Positions 1 through 8,704 are shown, numbered from the stretch's first letter. The stretch: DNA of 64,000 nucleotides from Enterobacteriaceae bacterium UBA5654 (GCA_002421005.1 DIJC01000014.1:68782-132781); one strand, 5' to 3'. Notes: generated by a model from the letters alone, not told the origin. Made by a program: numbers and translations.

Positions 1-1153
1 GATCGTCATCTGGCAGACGGGTATGGAAAACGAGCTGTTCAAAACTCAAACTGTATGGCCATGCTTCACCAAGAAGATCGAGGATATTAAGCGTGGTGAT
101 ATCTTCGGTGGCAACCGGTGTTCCATCCTGCGAAGCAACGACGTTCGGCACGGAGCGAATATGATGAGAAAGCCGTCTGAAACTGCCTGAAAAACGTAAT
201 TCGCGCAGGCGCTGATAATTAACATTATCTTCAACGACCGGCGTATCGGCCTGCAATTTAACAAGGCTAAAGCGACGATTACGATTTATGGCAATGTCCA
301 GGTACTGCTGGGCCAGCACCTTACCGCTGCCTGCGGAGATGGCCTGCCACTGTTCCGTGATTTTCTCATCATAAAAATCTGCATGTTCGCTGGCTGGCTG
401 TAAATCGCCCACGTAGCTAAGCCCCATATTTTCCAGCCGGGTATTGAACTCAACGAGATAACTGGCTTCGTTTTTACCCTCCAGAAAATAATGACTCAGC
501 ATGTCATCTGAAATCTGCCGGGCATTCTTATCCGTGTTATCGATGTAGCTTTTAAAGATGCTTTCATTGTGGGTAATTTGATTGATCCATGACAGCATTT
601 CACGTGAACGATGTATTTGTTCCTGCCAGCTATTTGCCATCCCGCTGTGGATTTGCACGGCATCGCGCAGCATATCCATCAGTTTCGCCCCAGGCTGGCA
701 GGACCAGTCGATCGCCATAACGCCCTGCGGGGTGAGCATTTGTTTGCATAGCAGGAGTACAGCATCAGTGACATCATTTGCCAGCATGGAAAATGAATTC
801 TGGATAACAATATAATCAAACTTACCCAGGTTGCTTTCGAACAGGCTATCAAGCGAGGCAGAATATAAATGAAGATTATCGGGCCCCTGGGCTAAAACAT
901 TCTGCAGGTCAACGGCATTAACTTCCGTGGCAAGTTCAATCCCGGTGAATGAGGCATAGGGAAACGCGCAGGCAGTGGTGAGTAGCTCTGTTCCATCGCC
1001 ACAACCCAGTACAAGAACAGAGGCGTGCTGAACCTTTGCAGTCTCCAGACCATAAAGCCATGCCACGGCACGAATATGCTCAACCGAACTGTATATTCTT
1101 TGCTTTTTGATGCTGGAATTGTCCTGCACATCGTTTTTATCATTAACTGCCAT
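1..1153 (-). CDS. class I SAM methyltransferase, C-terminus outside window
   Basis: The minus strand stays open from the ATG at 1153 for 384 codons to the window edge, so the C-terminus is missing. Residues 46-54 (VLVLGCGDG) are a class I SAM-binding motif and GIEL at 71-74 gives the acidic residue after the second strand. The long region beyond about residue 200 resembles the methyltransferase regulatory domain (PF10119 type); that is recalled from family knowledge, not searched. An in-frame ATG at 1177 is an alternative start; 1153 has a weak AGG upstream. It lies directly downstream of fliC on the same strand, where enterobacteria often carry flagellin-modification genes, so modification of flagellin or its glycans is a reasonable inference. 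Substrate unknown. Confidence 0.75.
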   Translation of the reverse strand, partial: MAVNDKNDVQDNSSIKKQRIYSSVEHIRAVAWLYGLETAKVQHASVLVLGCGDGTELLTTACAFPYASFTGIELATEVNAVDLQNVLAQGPDNLHLYSASLDSLFESNLGKFDYIVIQNSFSMLANDVTDAVLLLCKQMLTPQGVMAIDWSCQPGAKLMDMLRDAVQIHSGMANSWQEQIHRSREMLSWINQITHNESIFKSYIDNTDKNARQISDDMLSHYFLEGKNEASYLVEFNTRLENMGLSYVGDLQPASEHADFYDEKITEQWQAISAGSGKVLAQQYLDIAINRNRRFSLVKLQADTPVVEDNVNYQRLRELRFSGSFRRLSHHIRSVPNVVASQDGTPVATEDITTLNILDLLGEAWPYSLSFEQLVFHTRLPDDD

Positions 1154-1258
1154 ATGTCGAACCTGTTCATGTACCATGTTGCCAAATTATCAAAGTTTGT
1201 CTCTGTTAATTCGGCGAGAAACCGGGCATTTTTATCGCTATTCGGTTTATGTAAGCCA

Positions 1259-1286
1259 TAAAAAAGCCAGCCCGAAGGCTGGCTTG
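1259..1286 (-). terminator. fliC rho-independent terminator
   Basis: On the minus strand AAGCCAGCC and GGCTGGCTT form a 9-bp stem around a TTCG loop, followed by a T run. It begins 16 bases after the fliC stop codon and separates fliC from the methyltransferase. Confidence 0.9.
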
Positions 1287-1302
1287 TGTAAAGCAAGAGA
1301 GA

Positions 1303-2328
1303 TTAACGCAGCAGAGACAGAACAGTCTGCGGAACCTGGTTTGCCTGAGACAGAACGGAAGTGCCCGCCTGCTGAAGGATCTGCGCACGGCTCATGTTAG
1401 AAACTTCAGTTGCGTAATCCGCATCCTGAATACGAGACTGTGCAGCGGACAGGTTAGTCACGGTGTTGTTCAGGTTAGAGATAGTGGATTCAAAACGGTT
1501 CTGAATCGCACCCAGATCTGAACGCTGGTTATCTACTGCTTTAATAGCGGCATCAACATCGCTCAGGACGTCAGAAGACAGCACGTCAAAACCACCGTCC
1601 AGGACGTTTACAGAACGGGAATCAGTACCCACGTTGCTCAGGGTCAGGGTGCCAGCGCCGGTCAGAGTACCGGTGGTGTTGGTCAGCGTCAGAGTTGCGG
1701 TAGAGGCAGTACCTGCGCCCAGCTGGGTAGACGTTGCAGTCTCGAAAGAAGACGTTACGCCTGCAGCCGTTGCGAATGCCTGAGTACCGGTATCGGAGCC
1801 CACACCGTTTGCGCCCAGTTTGTTCCAGCCGGAGTTAGCGTTGATGCTGATGCTGATGCTTTCGTTATCGTTGGCACCGACCTGGATTTTGATATCAGAA
1901 CCCGTTGAGTTCTGGGACAGGATTTTGCTGCCGTTGAACTGGGTTTGCTGTGCAACACGGTTGATTTCCAGCAGACGCTGGTTAACTTCAGACTGGATGG
2001 AGTCGATGTCAGAAGCAGAGTTAGTACCGTTCTGCGCCTGAACAGACAGCTCACGAATACGCTGTAAGTTGTTGTTGATTTCGTTCAGGGAACCTTCAGC
2101 GGTCTGTGCCAGAGAAATACCGTCGTTGGCGTTACGGGAAGCCTGAGTCAGACCTTTGATGTTAGAGGTAAAACGGTTGGAGATCGCTTGACCCGCTGCA
2201 TCGTCTTTCGCGCTATTGATACGCAGACCTGATGACAGACGCTCGATAGCTGTGCCCAGTGAAGATTGAGATTTATTCAGGTTGTTCTGAGTAGTCAAGG
2301 ACAACAGGTTAGTATTGATAACTGCCAT
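1303..2328 (-). CDS. fliC: flagellin (short form)
   Basis: Structural subunit of the flagellar filament, exported by the flagellar type III system and polymerised under the FliD cap. The protein of 341 residues starts MAVINTNLLSL; five upstream in-frame codons are less likely because MAVINTN is the invariant flagellin N-terminus. The N-terminal 170 residues and the C-terminal 90 (ending QTVLSLLR) are the conserved D0/D1 coiled coils. The variable middle is only about 80 residues, rich in Thr, Ala, Gly and Ser, so most of the D2/D3 outer domains found in the 498-residue E. coli K-12 protein are absent. It is transcribed from a sigma-28 promoter, divergently from fliD. Confidence 0.98.
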   Translation of the reverse strand: MAVINTNLLSLTTQNNLNKSQSSLGTAIERLSSGLRINSAKDDAAGQAISNRFTSNIKGLTQASRNANDGISLAQTAEGSLNEINNNLQRIRELSVQAQNGTNSASDIDSIQSEVNQRLLEINRVAQQTQFNGSKILSQNSTGSDIKIQVGANDNESISISINANSGWNKLGANGVGSDTGTQAFATAAGVTSSFETATSTQLGAGTASTATLTLTNTTGTLTGAGTLTLSNVGTDSRSVNVLDGGFDVLSSDVLSDVDAAIKAVDNQRSDLGAIQNRFESTISNLNNTVTNLSAAQSRIQDADYATEVSNMSRAQILQQAGTSVLSQANQVPQTVLSLLR

Positions 2329-2399
2329 GATATTTTCCTTCAAAAATTGGGTTTAGGTTCGGTGCCTAACACACACGGCGTCTCTCACCGTCCCTACAG

Positions 2400-2426
2400 A
2401 TATCGGCACCTGTTTTGCCAACTTTA
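2400..2426 (-). promoter_or_regulatory. sigma-28 (FliA) promoter of fliC
   Basis: The minus strand carries TAAAGTT (2426-2420) and GCCGATA (2407-2401) separated by 12 bases, which matches the FliA consensus TAAAGTTT-N11-GCCGATAA at nearly every position. Confidence 0.95.
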
Positions 2427-2552
2427 GAAAAAAAACAAAAAAATTGATCTCCGCTGCAATGAATGCCGATCTTTCCTTTATCTAAAACTCAATGCCTATA
2501 TTAGCTTTAAATCCTGTTAGCTATTCTGACGATCGTTTTAGCCAATTTTGCG

Positions 2553-2579
2553 TAAACTTTTTGCCCGTAGTGCCGATAA
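2553..2579 (+). promoter_or_regulatory. sigma-28 (FliA) promoter of fliDST
   Basis: TAAACTTT (2553-2560), an 11-base spacer and GCCGATAA (2572-2579) match the FliA consensus. It lies 38 bases before the fliD start and drives the fliD-fliS-fliT operon as a class 3 flagellar transcript. Confidence 0.95.
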
Positions 2580-2616
2580 CAGACCAGAACTACTATCGAA
2601 TCGAAGGAATAGCTTA

Positions 2617-4059
2617 ATGGCAACAATCAGTAATCTCGGTGTAGGCTCGAATCTGGATCTGACAACTCTTTATAATTCACTGGAGTCGGCCGAGCAAACC
2701 AAACTAACAACGATTACAACGCAGCAAAGCACTTATCAGGCACAGCTTAGCGCTTATGGAAAACTGCAAAGCTCGCTGCAAAGTTTGCAAACGGCCACGG
2801 CGGCATTATCAAAATCAACAAGCTGGAACTCGACGTCCGTCACCAGTAAAAATGACGCGTTCACCGCCACGACCACCAGCGCCGCCGCAGTAGGATCTTT
2901 TACGGTTAAGGTTGAACAACTCGCTAAACCGCAGGTATTAACCTCAGCGGCTGGTGCCATTGATAGCAACAGCAAAAAACTGGGTGGAGAAACAGAAAGT
3001 GGTACGCGCACGATAAGTATCACGCAGCCTGATACCAAAGAGCCGTTAACCATCACCTTAAAAGATTCTGAAACGACGCTTGATGGGATCGTCAGCGCGA
3101 TAAACAAAGCGAACGGTAACGTCACGGCGAGCGTCGTCAAAGCGAAGGACGGTGATTATCGCCTGATGCTGAGCTCGAAATCGTCCGGTACGGACGCCAG
3201 CATGACGGTCGACGTGAGTGGCGATGATACGCTACAGGCACTGATTGGTTACGATTCAACCACCAAAACCGGGGCGATGACGGTACAGACTACCGCGCAA
3301 AATGCGAAGTTTGTGGTCAATGATATTGCGGTAGAAAGAAGCAGCAACACGGTTTCAGATGCGCTTTCGGGCGTGACCTTCACGCTAAAAACAGCGGGCG
3401 GCGCGAGCGAAACGCTGGATGTTACCCGCGCCACGGACACCAATAAAACGGCCATTAATAACTGGGTGACTGCTTATAACTCGCTTCAGTCCACCATTGC
3501 CTCGGTGACGAAATATGTTGCCGTTGATAAAGGTGCCGATAGCCAGTCAACCAATAATGGCGCGCTGGTGGGTGACAGTACCGTTCGCAGTATTCAGTCG
3601 CAGCTACGTGGCTTATTGACCGACGTTCAGTCCGGCACCTACGGTATTTTAGCGCAGGTGGGCGTGAGTCAGAACCCGGTCATCGGAACGGATGGCGCAA
3701 CCGGTACGCTGAAAATCGACAGTGATAAACTCACCAAAGTATTAACAGAAAACCCGGATGCGGTTCAGGCTTACTTTGTGGGAGACGGTAAAACCACCGG
3801 TCTGGCCACAAAAATGAATACCACATTAACGAACATGCTGAGCACCGATACTGGCAAAAGCGGCGCAATTCAAAACGCGAAAGACGGTATCAACAGCACG
3901 CTGAAAACGTTGAGTAAACGCTATGATGCTATGGAAACGTCCATTGAAACGACCATGGCGCGTTACAAGGCGCAATTTACCTCTCTGGATACGTTGATTA
4001 ATAAACTTAACAACACGGCCAGCTATTTGACTCAACAATTTAGTACATCAAGTAGTTAA
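2617..4059 (+). CDS. fliD: flagellar filament cap protein FliD (HAP2)
   Basis: Caps the growing filament and folds incoming flagellin. The ATG at 2617 is preceded by AAGGA at 2604-2608; an upstream in-frame start at 2548 lies inside the sigma-28 promoter and is rejected. The 480-residue product begins MATISNLGVGSNLDLTTLYNSL, the usual FliD N-terminus, and ends in a heptad-rich helix (about 420-475) that forms the leg region contacting the filament. Length is close to the 468 residues of E. coli FliD. First gene of fliDST, with fliS starting nine bases after its stop codon. Confidence 0.97.
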   Translation: MATISNLGVGSNLDLTTLYNSLESAEQTKLTTITTQQSTYQAQLSAYGKLQSSLQSLQTATAALSKSTSWNSTSVTSKNDAFTATTTSAAAVGSFTVKVEQLAKPQVLTSAAGAIDSNSKKLGGETESGTRTISITQPDTKEPLTITLKDSETTLDGIVSAINKANGNVTASVVKAKDGDYRLMLSSKSSGTDASMTVDVSGDDTLQALIGYDSTTKTGAMTVQTTAQNAKFVVNDIAVERSSNTVSDALSGVTFTLKTAGGASETLDVTRATDTNKTAINNWVTAYNSLQSTIASVTKYVAVDKGADSQSTNNGALVGDSTVRSIQSQLRGLLTDVQSGTYGILAQVGVSQNPVIGTDGATGTLKIDSDKLTKVLTENPDAVQAYFVGDGKTTGLATKMNTTLTNMLSTDTGKSGAIQNAKDGINSTLKTLSKRYDAMETSIETTMARYKAQFTSLDTLINKLNNTASYLTQQFSTSSS

Positions 4060-4068
4060 GGAAATTCT

Positions 4069-4479
4069 ATGTATACAAACAATGCTGTAAATGCCTACCA
4101 ACAGGTAGGTCTGGAAACCGCCGTTATGAGCGCGAATCCGCATCAGCTAATTGTTATGCTATTTGATGGGGCACACAGTGCCCTAATCCGGGCCAGATTA
4201 TTTCTGGAGCAAGGTCAAATGGTTGCAAAGGGCGAAGCCTTATCAAAAGCGATTAATATCATTGATAACGGTTTAAAAGCAGGGCTGGATATGAACGTCG
4301 ACAGCGATCTCCCCGCCAATCTTGCTTCCCTTTATGACTACATGATACGCAGATTGCTCATGGCAAATCTGCACAATGACGCGGATGCCATCGCAGAAGT
4401 CGAAGGTTTATTAGCCAATATTGCTGATGCATGGAAACAGATCAATCCGACAGCGCAGATTGCCCAGGTGCCGGTCTGA
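4069..4479 (+). CDS. fliS: flagellin export chaperone FliS
   Basis: Cytosolic chaperone that binds the C-terminal helix of FliC and prevents premature polymerisation. The 136-residue sequence starts MYTNNAVNAYQQVGLETAV and contains the family signature NPHQLIVMLFDGA around residues 24-36. Length equals that of E. coli FliS. Its TGA overlaps the fliT ATG in the arrangement TGATG, which suggests translational coupling. Confidence 0.97.
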   Translation: MYTNNAVNAYQQVGLETAVMSANPHQLIVMLFDGAHSALIRARLFLEQGQMVAKGEALSKAINIIDNGLKAGLDMNVDSDLPANLASLYDYMIRRLLMANLHNDADAIAEVEGLLANIADAWKQINPTAQIAQVPV

Positions 4480-4844
4480 TGAACAATAATCTCACTCCAT
4501 CGCTTAAAAATTGGCATGTTTTGCATACGCTGAGTCTCACGATGTTACAGCTTGCTGAGGCTGGCCAGTGGGATGAATTAATTGAACATGAAGTTAGCTA
4601 TGTTCAGTTAGTTGAAGAAATTGCCAATAACCCGATCTCGGCGAGTAATAAAGCGCAATTTGAACAGGCGCGCTTCATCCTTGAACAAATCCTTTCAAAT
4701 GAAGCACAATTGAAACAGCTTTTGCAGGAAAGAATGGCCGATCTTCGCCATCTCATCCATCAGTCGGGAAACCAACTGTCAGTAACAACAACCTACGGAA
4801 ATATGTCAGGGAATATTCTTTTTCCTAATAATTCAGAAGCATGA
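4479..4844 (+). CDS. fliT: flagellar export chaperone and FlhDC antagonist FliT
   Basis: Chaperone of FliD that also binds the FlhD4C2 activator and limits class 2 gene expression. The start at 4479 overlaps the fliS stop by one base; an earlier in-frame ATG at 4431 lies inside fliS and is unlikely. The product of 121 residues is all-helical, as expected (E. coli FliT has 121). Last gene of the fliDST operon; no clear terminator follows. Confidence 0.95.
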   Translation: MNNNLTPSLKNWHVLHTLSLTMLQLAEAGQWDELIEHEVSYVQLVEEIANNPISASNKAQFEQARFILEQILSNEAQLKQLLQERMADLRHLIHQSGNQLSVTTTYGNMSGNILFPNNSEA

Positions 4845-4872
4845 TCCACAGAATTCACATTCATCATCCATA

Positions 4873-4902
4873 CTCCAGATGTCAGCTACATGACTTCTGG
4901 AG
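4873..4902 (+). promoter_or_regulatory. hairpin that encloses the amyA ribosome binding site
   Basis: CTCCAGA (4873-4879) pairs with TCTGGAG (4896-4902) and GTCA (4881-4884) with TGAC (4891-4894), around a six-base loop with one internal mismatch. The 3' arm contains GGAG (4899-4902), the Shine-Dalgarno element eight bases before the amyA ATG. No T run follows, so it is not a typical terminator. Confidence 0.6.
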
Positions 4903-4910
4903 CACGGAAG

Positions 4911-6434
4911 ATGAAAAACCCCACGTTGTTGCAATGTTTTCACTGGTATTACCCTGACGGCGGCAAGCTTTGGCCGGAAATAAAAGAGCGCGCGTCTACG
5001 CTCAATGATATTGGCATTAATATGATTTGGCTCCCCCCGGCGTACAAAGCGGCATCGGGCGGCTATTCGGTGGGTTACGATAGCTACGATCTGTTCGACC
5101 TGGGCGAGTTCGATCAAAAAGGCGCGGTGGCGACCAAATATGGTGATAAACAGCAGTTGCTGGAAGCCATTGACGCATTGCGACAAAACGACATCGCGGT
5201 TTTGCTGGATGTGGTGGTGAATCACAAAATGGGGGCCGACGAAAAGGAGCCTGTGCAGGTGCAGCGGGTTAACGAACAGGATCGCACGCAGATTGATGAT
5301 GAAATCATCGAATGCGAAGCCTGGACACGCTACACCTTCCCGGCACGTGAAGGAAAATATTCACAGTTCGTCTGGGACTACAAATGCTTCAGCGGGGTCG
5401 ATCATATCGAAAACCCTAATGAAGACGGCATCTTTAAAATCGTTAACGACTATACCGGCGATGGCTGGAACGATCAGGTCGATAACGAAATGGGTAACTT
5501 CGATTACCTGATGGGCGAAAATATCGATTTTCGTAACCGGGCGGTGACGGAGGAGATCAAATACTGGGCGCGCTGGGTAATGGAGCAGACGCAGTGCGAC
5601 GGTTTTCGTCTCGACGCGGTGAAGCATATTCCGGCCTGGTTCTACAAAGAATGGATCGACCATGTGCAGGAAGTCGCGCCGAAGCCGCTGTTTATCGTAG
5701 CGGAATACTGGTCGCACGAAGTGGAGAAATTGCAGCACTACATCGATCAGGTGGAAGGCAAAACCATGCTTTTCGACGCCCCGCTGCATATGAAATTTCA
5801 CGAAGCCTCATTGCAGGGCCGTGATTATGACATGACGCAGATCTTCACCGGCACGCTGGTGGAAGCCGATCCGTTCCATGCGGTGACGCTGGTCGCTAAC
5901 CACGATACCCAGCCGCTCCAGGCGCTGGAAGCACCTGTGGAAGCCTGGTTTAAGCCACTGGCCTACGCGCTGATTTTACTGCGTGAAAACGGCGTACCGT
6001 CGGTGTTTTACCCGGATCTGTTCGGGGCCAGCTATGAAGACACCGGCGGTGATGGCAATACTTACCAGATTGAAATGCCGGTGATCCACCAGTTGGGCGA
6101 GCTGATTCTGGCGCGCCAGCGCTTTGCTCATGGGATTCAGACCCTGTATTTCGATCACCCCAACTGCATCGCCTTCAGCCGCAGCGGCACCGATGAGGAT
6201 GCGGGCTGCGTGGTGGTGATGTCGAACGGCGACGACGGCGAAAAAACCATTGAGCTTGGCGAAAACTACGGCAATAAACGCTGGCGTGATTTCCTGGCGA
6301 ATCGGGAAGAAATTGTTGAAACCGACGAAAACGGTACGGCCACCTTCTTGTGCAACGGCGGCAGCGTCAGCGTATGGGTGCTGGAGGACGTGCTGGACAT
6401 GATGCCTGAGGTCGATATCGATCTGGAGCTGTAA
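4911..6434 (+). CDS. amyA: cytoplasmic alpha-amylase
   Basis: Hydrolyses alpha-1,4 bonds of starch-like glucans and maltodextrins in the cytoplasm (GH13). Of several in-frame starts, ATG 4911 fits the E. coli N-terminus (MRNPTLLQCFHWYYP) and has GGAG eight bases upstream. No signal peptide is present. Catalytic residues can be placed at Asp235 (GFRLDAVKH), Glu265 (FIVAEYW) and Asp332 (VANHDTQ). The protein is 507 residues, about 12 longer than the E. coli enzyme because of an acidic C-terminal tail (MMPEVDIDLEL). Monocistronic. Confidence 0.97.
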   Translation: MKNPTLLQCFHWYYPDGGKLWPEIKERASTLNDIGINMIWLPPAYKAASGGYSVGYDSYDLFDLGEFDQKGAVATKYGDKQQLLEAIDALRQNDIAVLLDVVVNHKMGADEKEPVQVQRVNEQDRTQIDDEIIECEAWTRYTFPAREGKYSQFVWDYKCFSGVDHIENPNEDGIFKIVNDYTGDGWNDQVDNEMGNFDYLMGENIDFRNRAVTEEIKYWARWVMEQTQCDGFRLDAVKHIPAWFYKEWIDHVQEVAPKPLFIVAEYWSHEVEKLQHYIDQVEGKTMLFDAPLHMKFHEASLQGRDYDMTQIFTGTLVEADPFHAVTLVANHDTQPLQALEAPVEAWFKPLAYALILLRENGVPSVFYPDLFGASYEDTGGDGNTYQIEMPVIHQLGELILARQRFAHGIQTLYFDHPNCIAFSRSGTDEDAGCVVVMSNGDDGEKTIELGENYGNKRWRDFLANREEIVETDENGTATFLCNGGSVSVWVLEDVLDMMPEVDIDLEL

Positions 6435-6444
6435 CGTCAGGGAC

Positions 6445-6478
6445 AGGCCCGGTGCGCGACGTCACCACCGGGCCTTTT
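6445..6478. terminator. terminator between amyA and yedD
   Basis: AGGCCCGGTG and CACCGGGCC form a GC-rich stem followed by TTTT. It lies between the convergent amyA and yedD; the T run favours the plus strand, so it chiefly ends amyA. Confidence 0.8.
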
Positions 6479-6482
6479 AACG

Positions 6483-6968
6483 TCAGATTATGCGTTTTTC
6501 TTTTTTAGGTTTGCTCTTCGCAGGGGCTGCTTTTTTGACGATCGGTTTGGTTGCCGCATTACTCACCGCCAGCGGATTTTTCGCCAGATAATCGGCGCAC
6601 TCGGCGGTCGGTTTATCCACGCGGTGCAGCGTCATACCGGCATATTCCAGCGCTGCGCCATCACGCTCAAGGCCGTAAACCTCAAGTTTATGGGTAACGT
6701 TATAATAGTCATCCGAGCGCTTCATCAGCTTACCCGGCAGCGCAATCACCCGCTGCCACTGGCGGCAGTCCAGCGTGTCGCCCTGCGGGGTGACAATCAG
6801 GCTGGCAATCGCTTCGGGGCTGACCAGCTTGCTTTGTGGACCGGTTGACTGCCAGTATCCGGCAAGCTCAGCGGGAGCAGGCGTTTTTACCACTTCGTCA
6901 TAATTCTCGACCTGCGCACAACCCGTTAGCACCAGCATCAGGCTGGCAAACGCTATTTTTTTCATCAT
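6483..6968 (-). CDS. yedD: YedD family lipoprotein with Lys-rich tail
   Basis: Predicted lipoprotein of unknown function. The N-terminus MMKKIAFASLMLVLTGCAQ is a lipoprotein signal with lipobox LTGC, lipidated at Cys17; position +2 is Ala, which favours outer-membrane sorting. Residues 20-135 match E. coli YedD (VENY..VVKTPAP, LVSPEAI.SLIVT, GDTLDCRQWQRVIA). The protein has 161 residues against 137 in E. coli; the difference is a C-terminal extension of about 25 residues rich in Lys, Pro and Ala (VKKAAPAKSKPKKEKRII). Convergent with amyA. Confidence 0.92.
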   Translation of the reverse strand: MMKKIAFASLMLVLTGCAQVENYDEVVKTPAPAELAGYWQSTGPQSKLVSPEAIASLIVTPQGDTLDCRQWQRVIALPGKLMKRSDDYYNVTHKLEVYGLERDGAALEYAGMTLHRVDKPTAECADYLAKNPLAVSNAATKPIVKKAAPAKSKPKKEKRII

Positions 6969-7167
6969 CTATCCTGCAACGAACAAAAAAACATTGTGGC
7001 ATTAAAGCGTTAAGCCTGCCAGCCAATCACGGTCGCAGTATAAATTGATCCGGTCGAGGTTTTCCCGCTTTTTTATTCGTGTAATTTCTCATTTCACGTA
7101 ATATCGCCTCTCTTCCGCCCTCTTCGCGGCGCTGGATACCTCCTTCTGAGTTCAGAGGCACTTAACC

Positions 7168-8379
7168 ATGACCTGGCAACACTTCAAACAGGCGTACCTG
7201 ATCAAATTCTGGGCACCTGCCCCCGCCGTTATCGCAGCGGGGATCCTCTCCACCTATTATTTTGGCATTACCGGCACTTTCTGGGCCGTCACCGGCGAAT
7301 TTACCCGCTGGGGCGGACAGCTTCTCCAGCTGGCGGGCGTTCATACCGAGCAGTGGGGATATTTTAAACTCATTCATCTGGAAGGCAGTCCCCTCACCCG
7401 CATCGACGGCATGATGATCATCGGCATGTTTGGCGGCTGTTTCGCCGCCGCGCTGTGGGCCAATAACGTCAAACTGCGTTTTCCGCGCAGCCGCATTCGC
7501 ATCCTTCAGGCGGTGGCCGGTGGGATTATTGCCGGGTTTGGCGCGCGTCTGGCGATGGGCTGTAACCTGGCGGCGTTTTTTACCGGTATTCCGCAGTTCT
7601 CGCTGCACGCGTGGTTCTTCGCCCTGGCGACAGCGCTCGGCTCATGGTTCGGCGCGCGCTTTACCCTGCTGCCGGTGTTCCGCATTCCGGTGAAAATGCA
7701 GAAAGTGTCCGCCGCCTCGCCGTTGACCCAGAAGCCGGAACAGGCGCGTCGCCGCTTCCGTCTGGGAATGCTGGTTTTTGTCGGTATGCTCGGCTGGGGG
7801 CTGCTGACGGCGATGAATCAGCCGAAGCTCGGCCTGGCGATGCTGTTTGGCGTGGGCTTTGGTTTACTGATTGAGCGCGCGCAAATCTGCTTTACCTCGG
7901 CGTTTCGGGATATGTGGATCACCGGGCGCACCCATATGGCGAAGGCCATCATTTTCGGTATGGCGGTCAGCGCCATCGGCATTTTCAGCTACGTGCAGCT
8001 TGGCGTGGAACCGAAAATCATGTGGGCTGGCCCCAACGCGGTGCTTGGCGGGCTGCTGTTTGGTTTTGGCATCGTGCTGGCGGGCGGCTGTGAAACCGGC
8101 TGGATGTACCGCGCGGTAGAAGGCCAGGTGCATTACTGGTGGGTGGGCCTCGGCAACGTTATCGGCTCTACCCTGCTGGCGTACTACTGGGACGATCTCG
8201 CGCCCACGCTTGCCACCCAATGGGATAAGGTCAACTTACTGAACACCTTCGGCCCGCTCGGCGGCCTGCTGATGACCTACGCGATGCTGTTTATCGCGCT
8301 GATGCTGATTATCGGCTGGGAGAAACGCTTTTTCCGCCGCCGCAATCTGACCGTGACGTCCATTAAGGAGACCGCATGA
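7168..8379 (+). CDS. yedE: YedE/TsuA family sulfur-compound transporter
   Basis: Polytopic inner-membrane protein of 403 residues with about ten hydrophobic segments in two internally similar halves. It belongs to the YeeE/YedE family, whose member TsuA (YeeE) takes up thiosulfate. Conserved cysteines appear in MGCNLAAFF (about residue 131), QICFTS and GGCETGWMYR (about 310), placed as in thiosulfate-conducting homologues. The gene overlaps yedF by four bases (ATGA), so the two act together. A role in selenium handling has also been suggested for YedE, and the substrate cannot be read from sequence. Confidence 0.93.
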   Translation: MTWQHFKQAYLIKFWAPAPAVIAAGILSTYYFGITGTFWAVTGEFTRWGGQLLQLAGVHTEQWGYFKLIHLEGSPLTRIDGMMIIGMFGGCFAAALWANNVKLRFPRSRIRILQAVAGGIIAGFGARLAMGCNLAAFFTGIPQFSLHAWFFALATALGSWFGARFTLLPVFRIPVKMQKVSAASPLTQKPEQARRRFRLGMLVFVGMLGWGLLTAMNQPKLGLAMLFGVGFGLLIERAQICFTSAFRDMWITGRTHMAKAIIFGMAVSAIGIFSYVQLGVEPKIMWAGPNAVLGGLLFGFGIVLAGGCETGWMYRAVEGQVHYWWVGLGNVIGSTLLAYYWDDLAPTLATQWDKVNLLNTFGPLGGLLMTYAMLFIALMLIIGWEKRFFRRRNLTVTSIKETA

Positions 8380-8609
8380 AAAGCTGGATACCTGACTACC
8401 GTCTGGATATGGTCGGCGAACCCTGTCCCTACCCGGCCGTCGCTACGCTGGAAGCCCTGCCGCAGTTGAAAAAAGGCGAGATCCTCGAAGTGGTCAGCGA
8501 CTGCCCACAGTCGATCAACAACATCCCGCTCGACGCCCGCAATCACGGCTACACGGTGCTGGATATCCAGCAGGACGGCCCCACAATCCGCTACTTAATT
8601 CAAAAGTAA
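8376..8609 (+). CDS. yedF: TusA/SirA family sulfurtransferase-like protein YedF
   Basis: Small cytoplasmic protein of 77 residues in the TusA fold. The CPYP motif with Cys17 (GEPCPYPAV) is the persulfide-carrying site of the family. Its start overlaps the yedE stop, so it probably accepts sulfur (or selenium) delivered by YedE. Length equals that of E. coli YedF. A strong terminator follows. Confidence 0.95.
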   Translation: MKSWIPDYRLDMVGEPCPYPAVATLEALPQLKKGEILEVVSDCPQSINNIPLDARNHGYTVLDIQQDGPTIRYLIQK

Positions 8610-8617
8610 GCATCAAG

Positions 8618-8644
8618 GCCGGAGAGCAATCTCCGGCTTTTTTT
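8618..8644 (+). terminator. yedEF terminator
   Basis: GCCGGAGA pairs with TCTCCGGC across a GCAA loop and is followed by seven T residues, nine bases after the yedF stop. Confidence 0.92.
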
Positions 8645-8673
8645 ATCGTGGCATCCACTAAATAGTTTTTTGC

Positions 8674-8699
8674 AAAAGTAAAACGATCGGTTTACTTTT
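8674..8699. promoter_or_regulatory. palindromic operator of the TetR-MFS pair
   Basis: A 26-bp inverted repeat with half-site AAAAGTAAAA, core CGATCG (8684-8689) and half-site GTTTACTTTT, with one mismatched pair of positions. It ends five bases before the tetR-type start codon, so the bound repressor would block its own transcript. Confidence 0.8.
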
Positions 8700-8704
8700 A
8701 AAAG

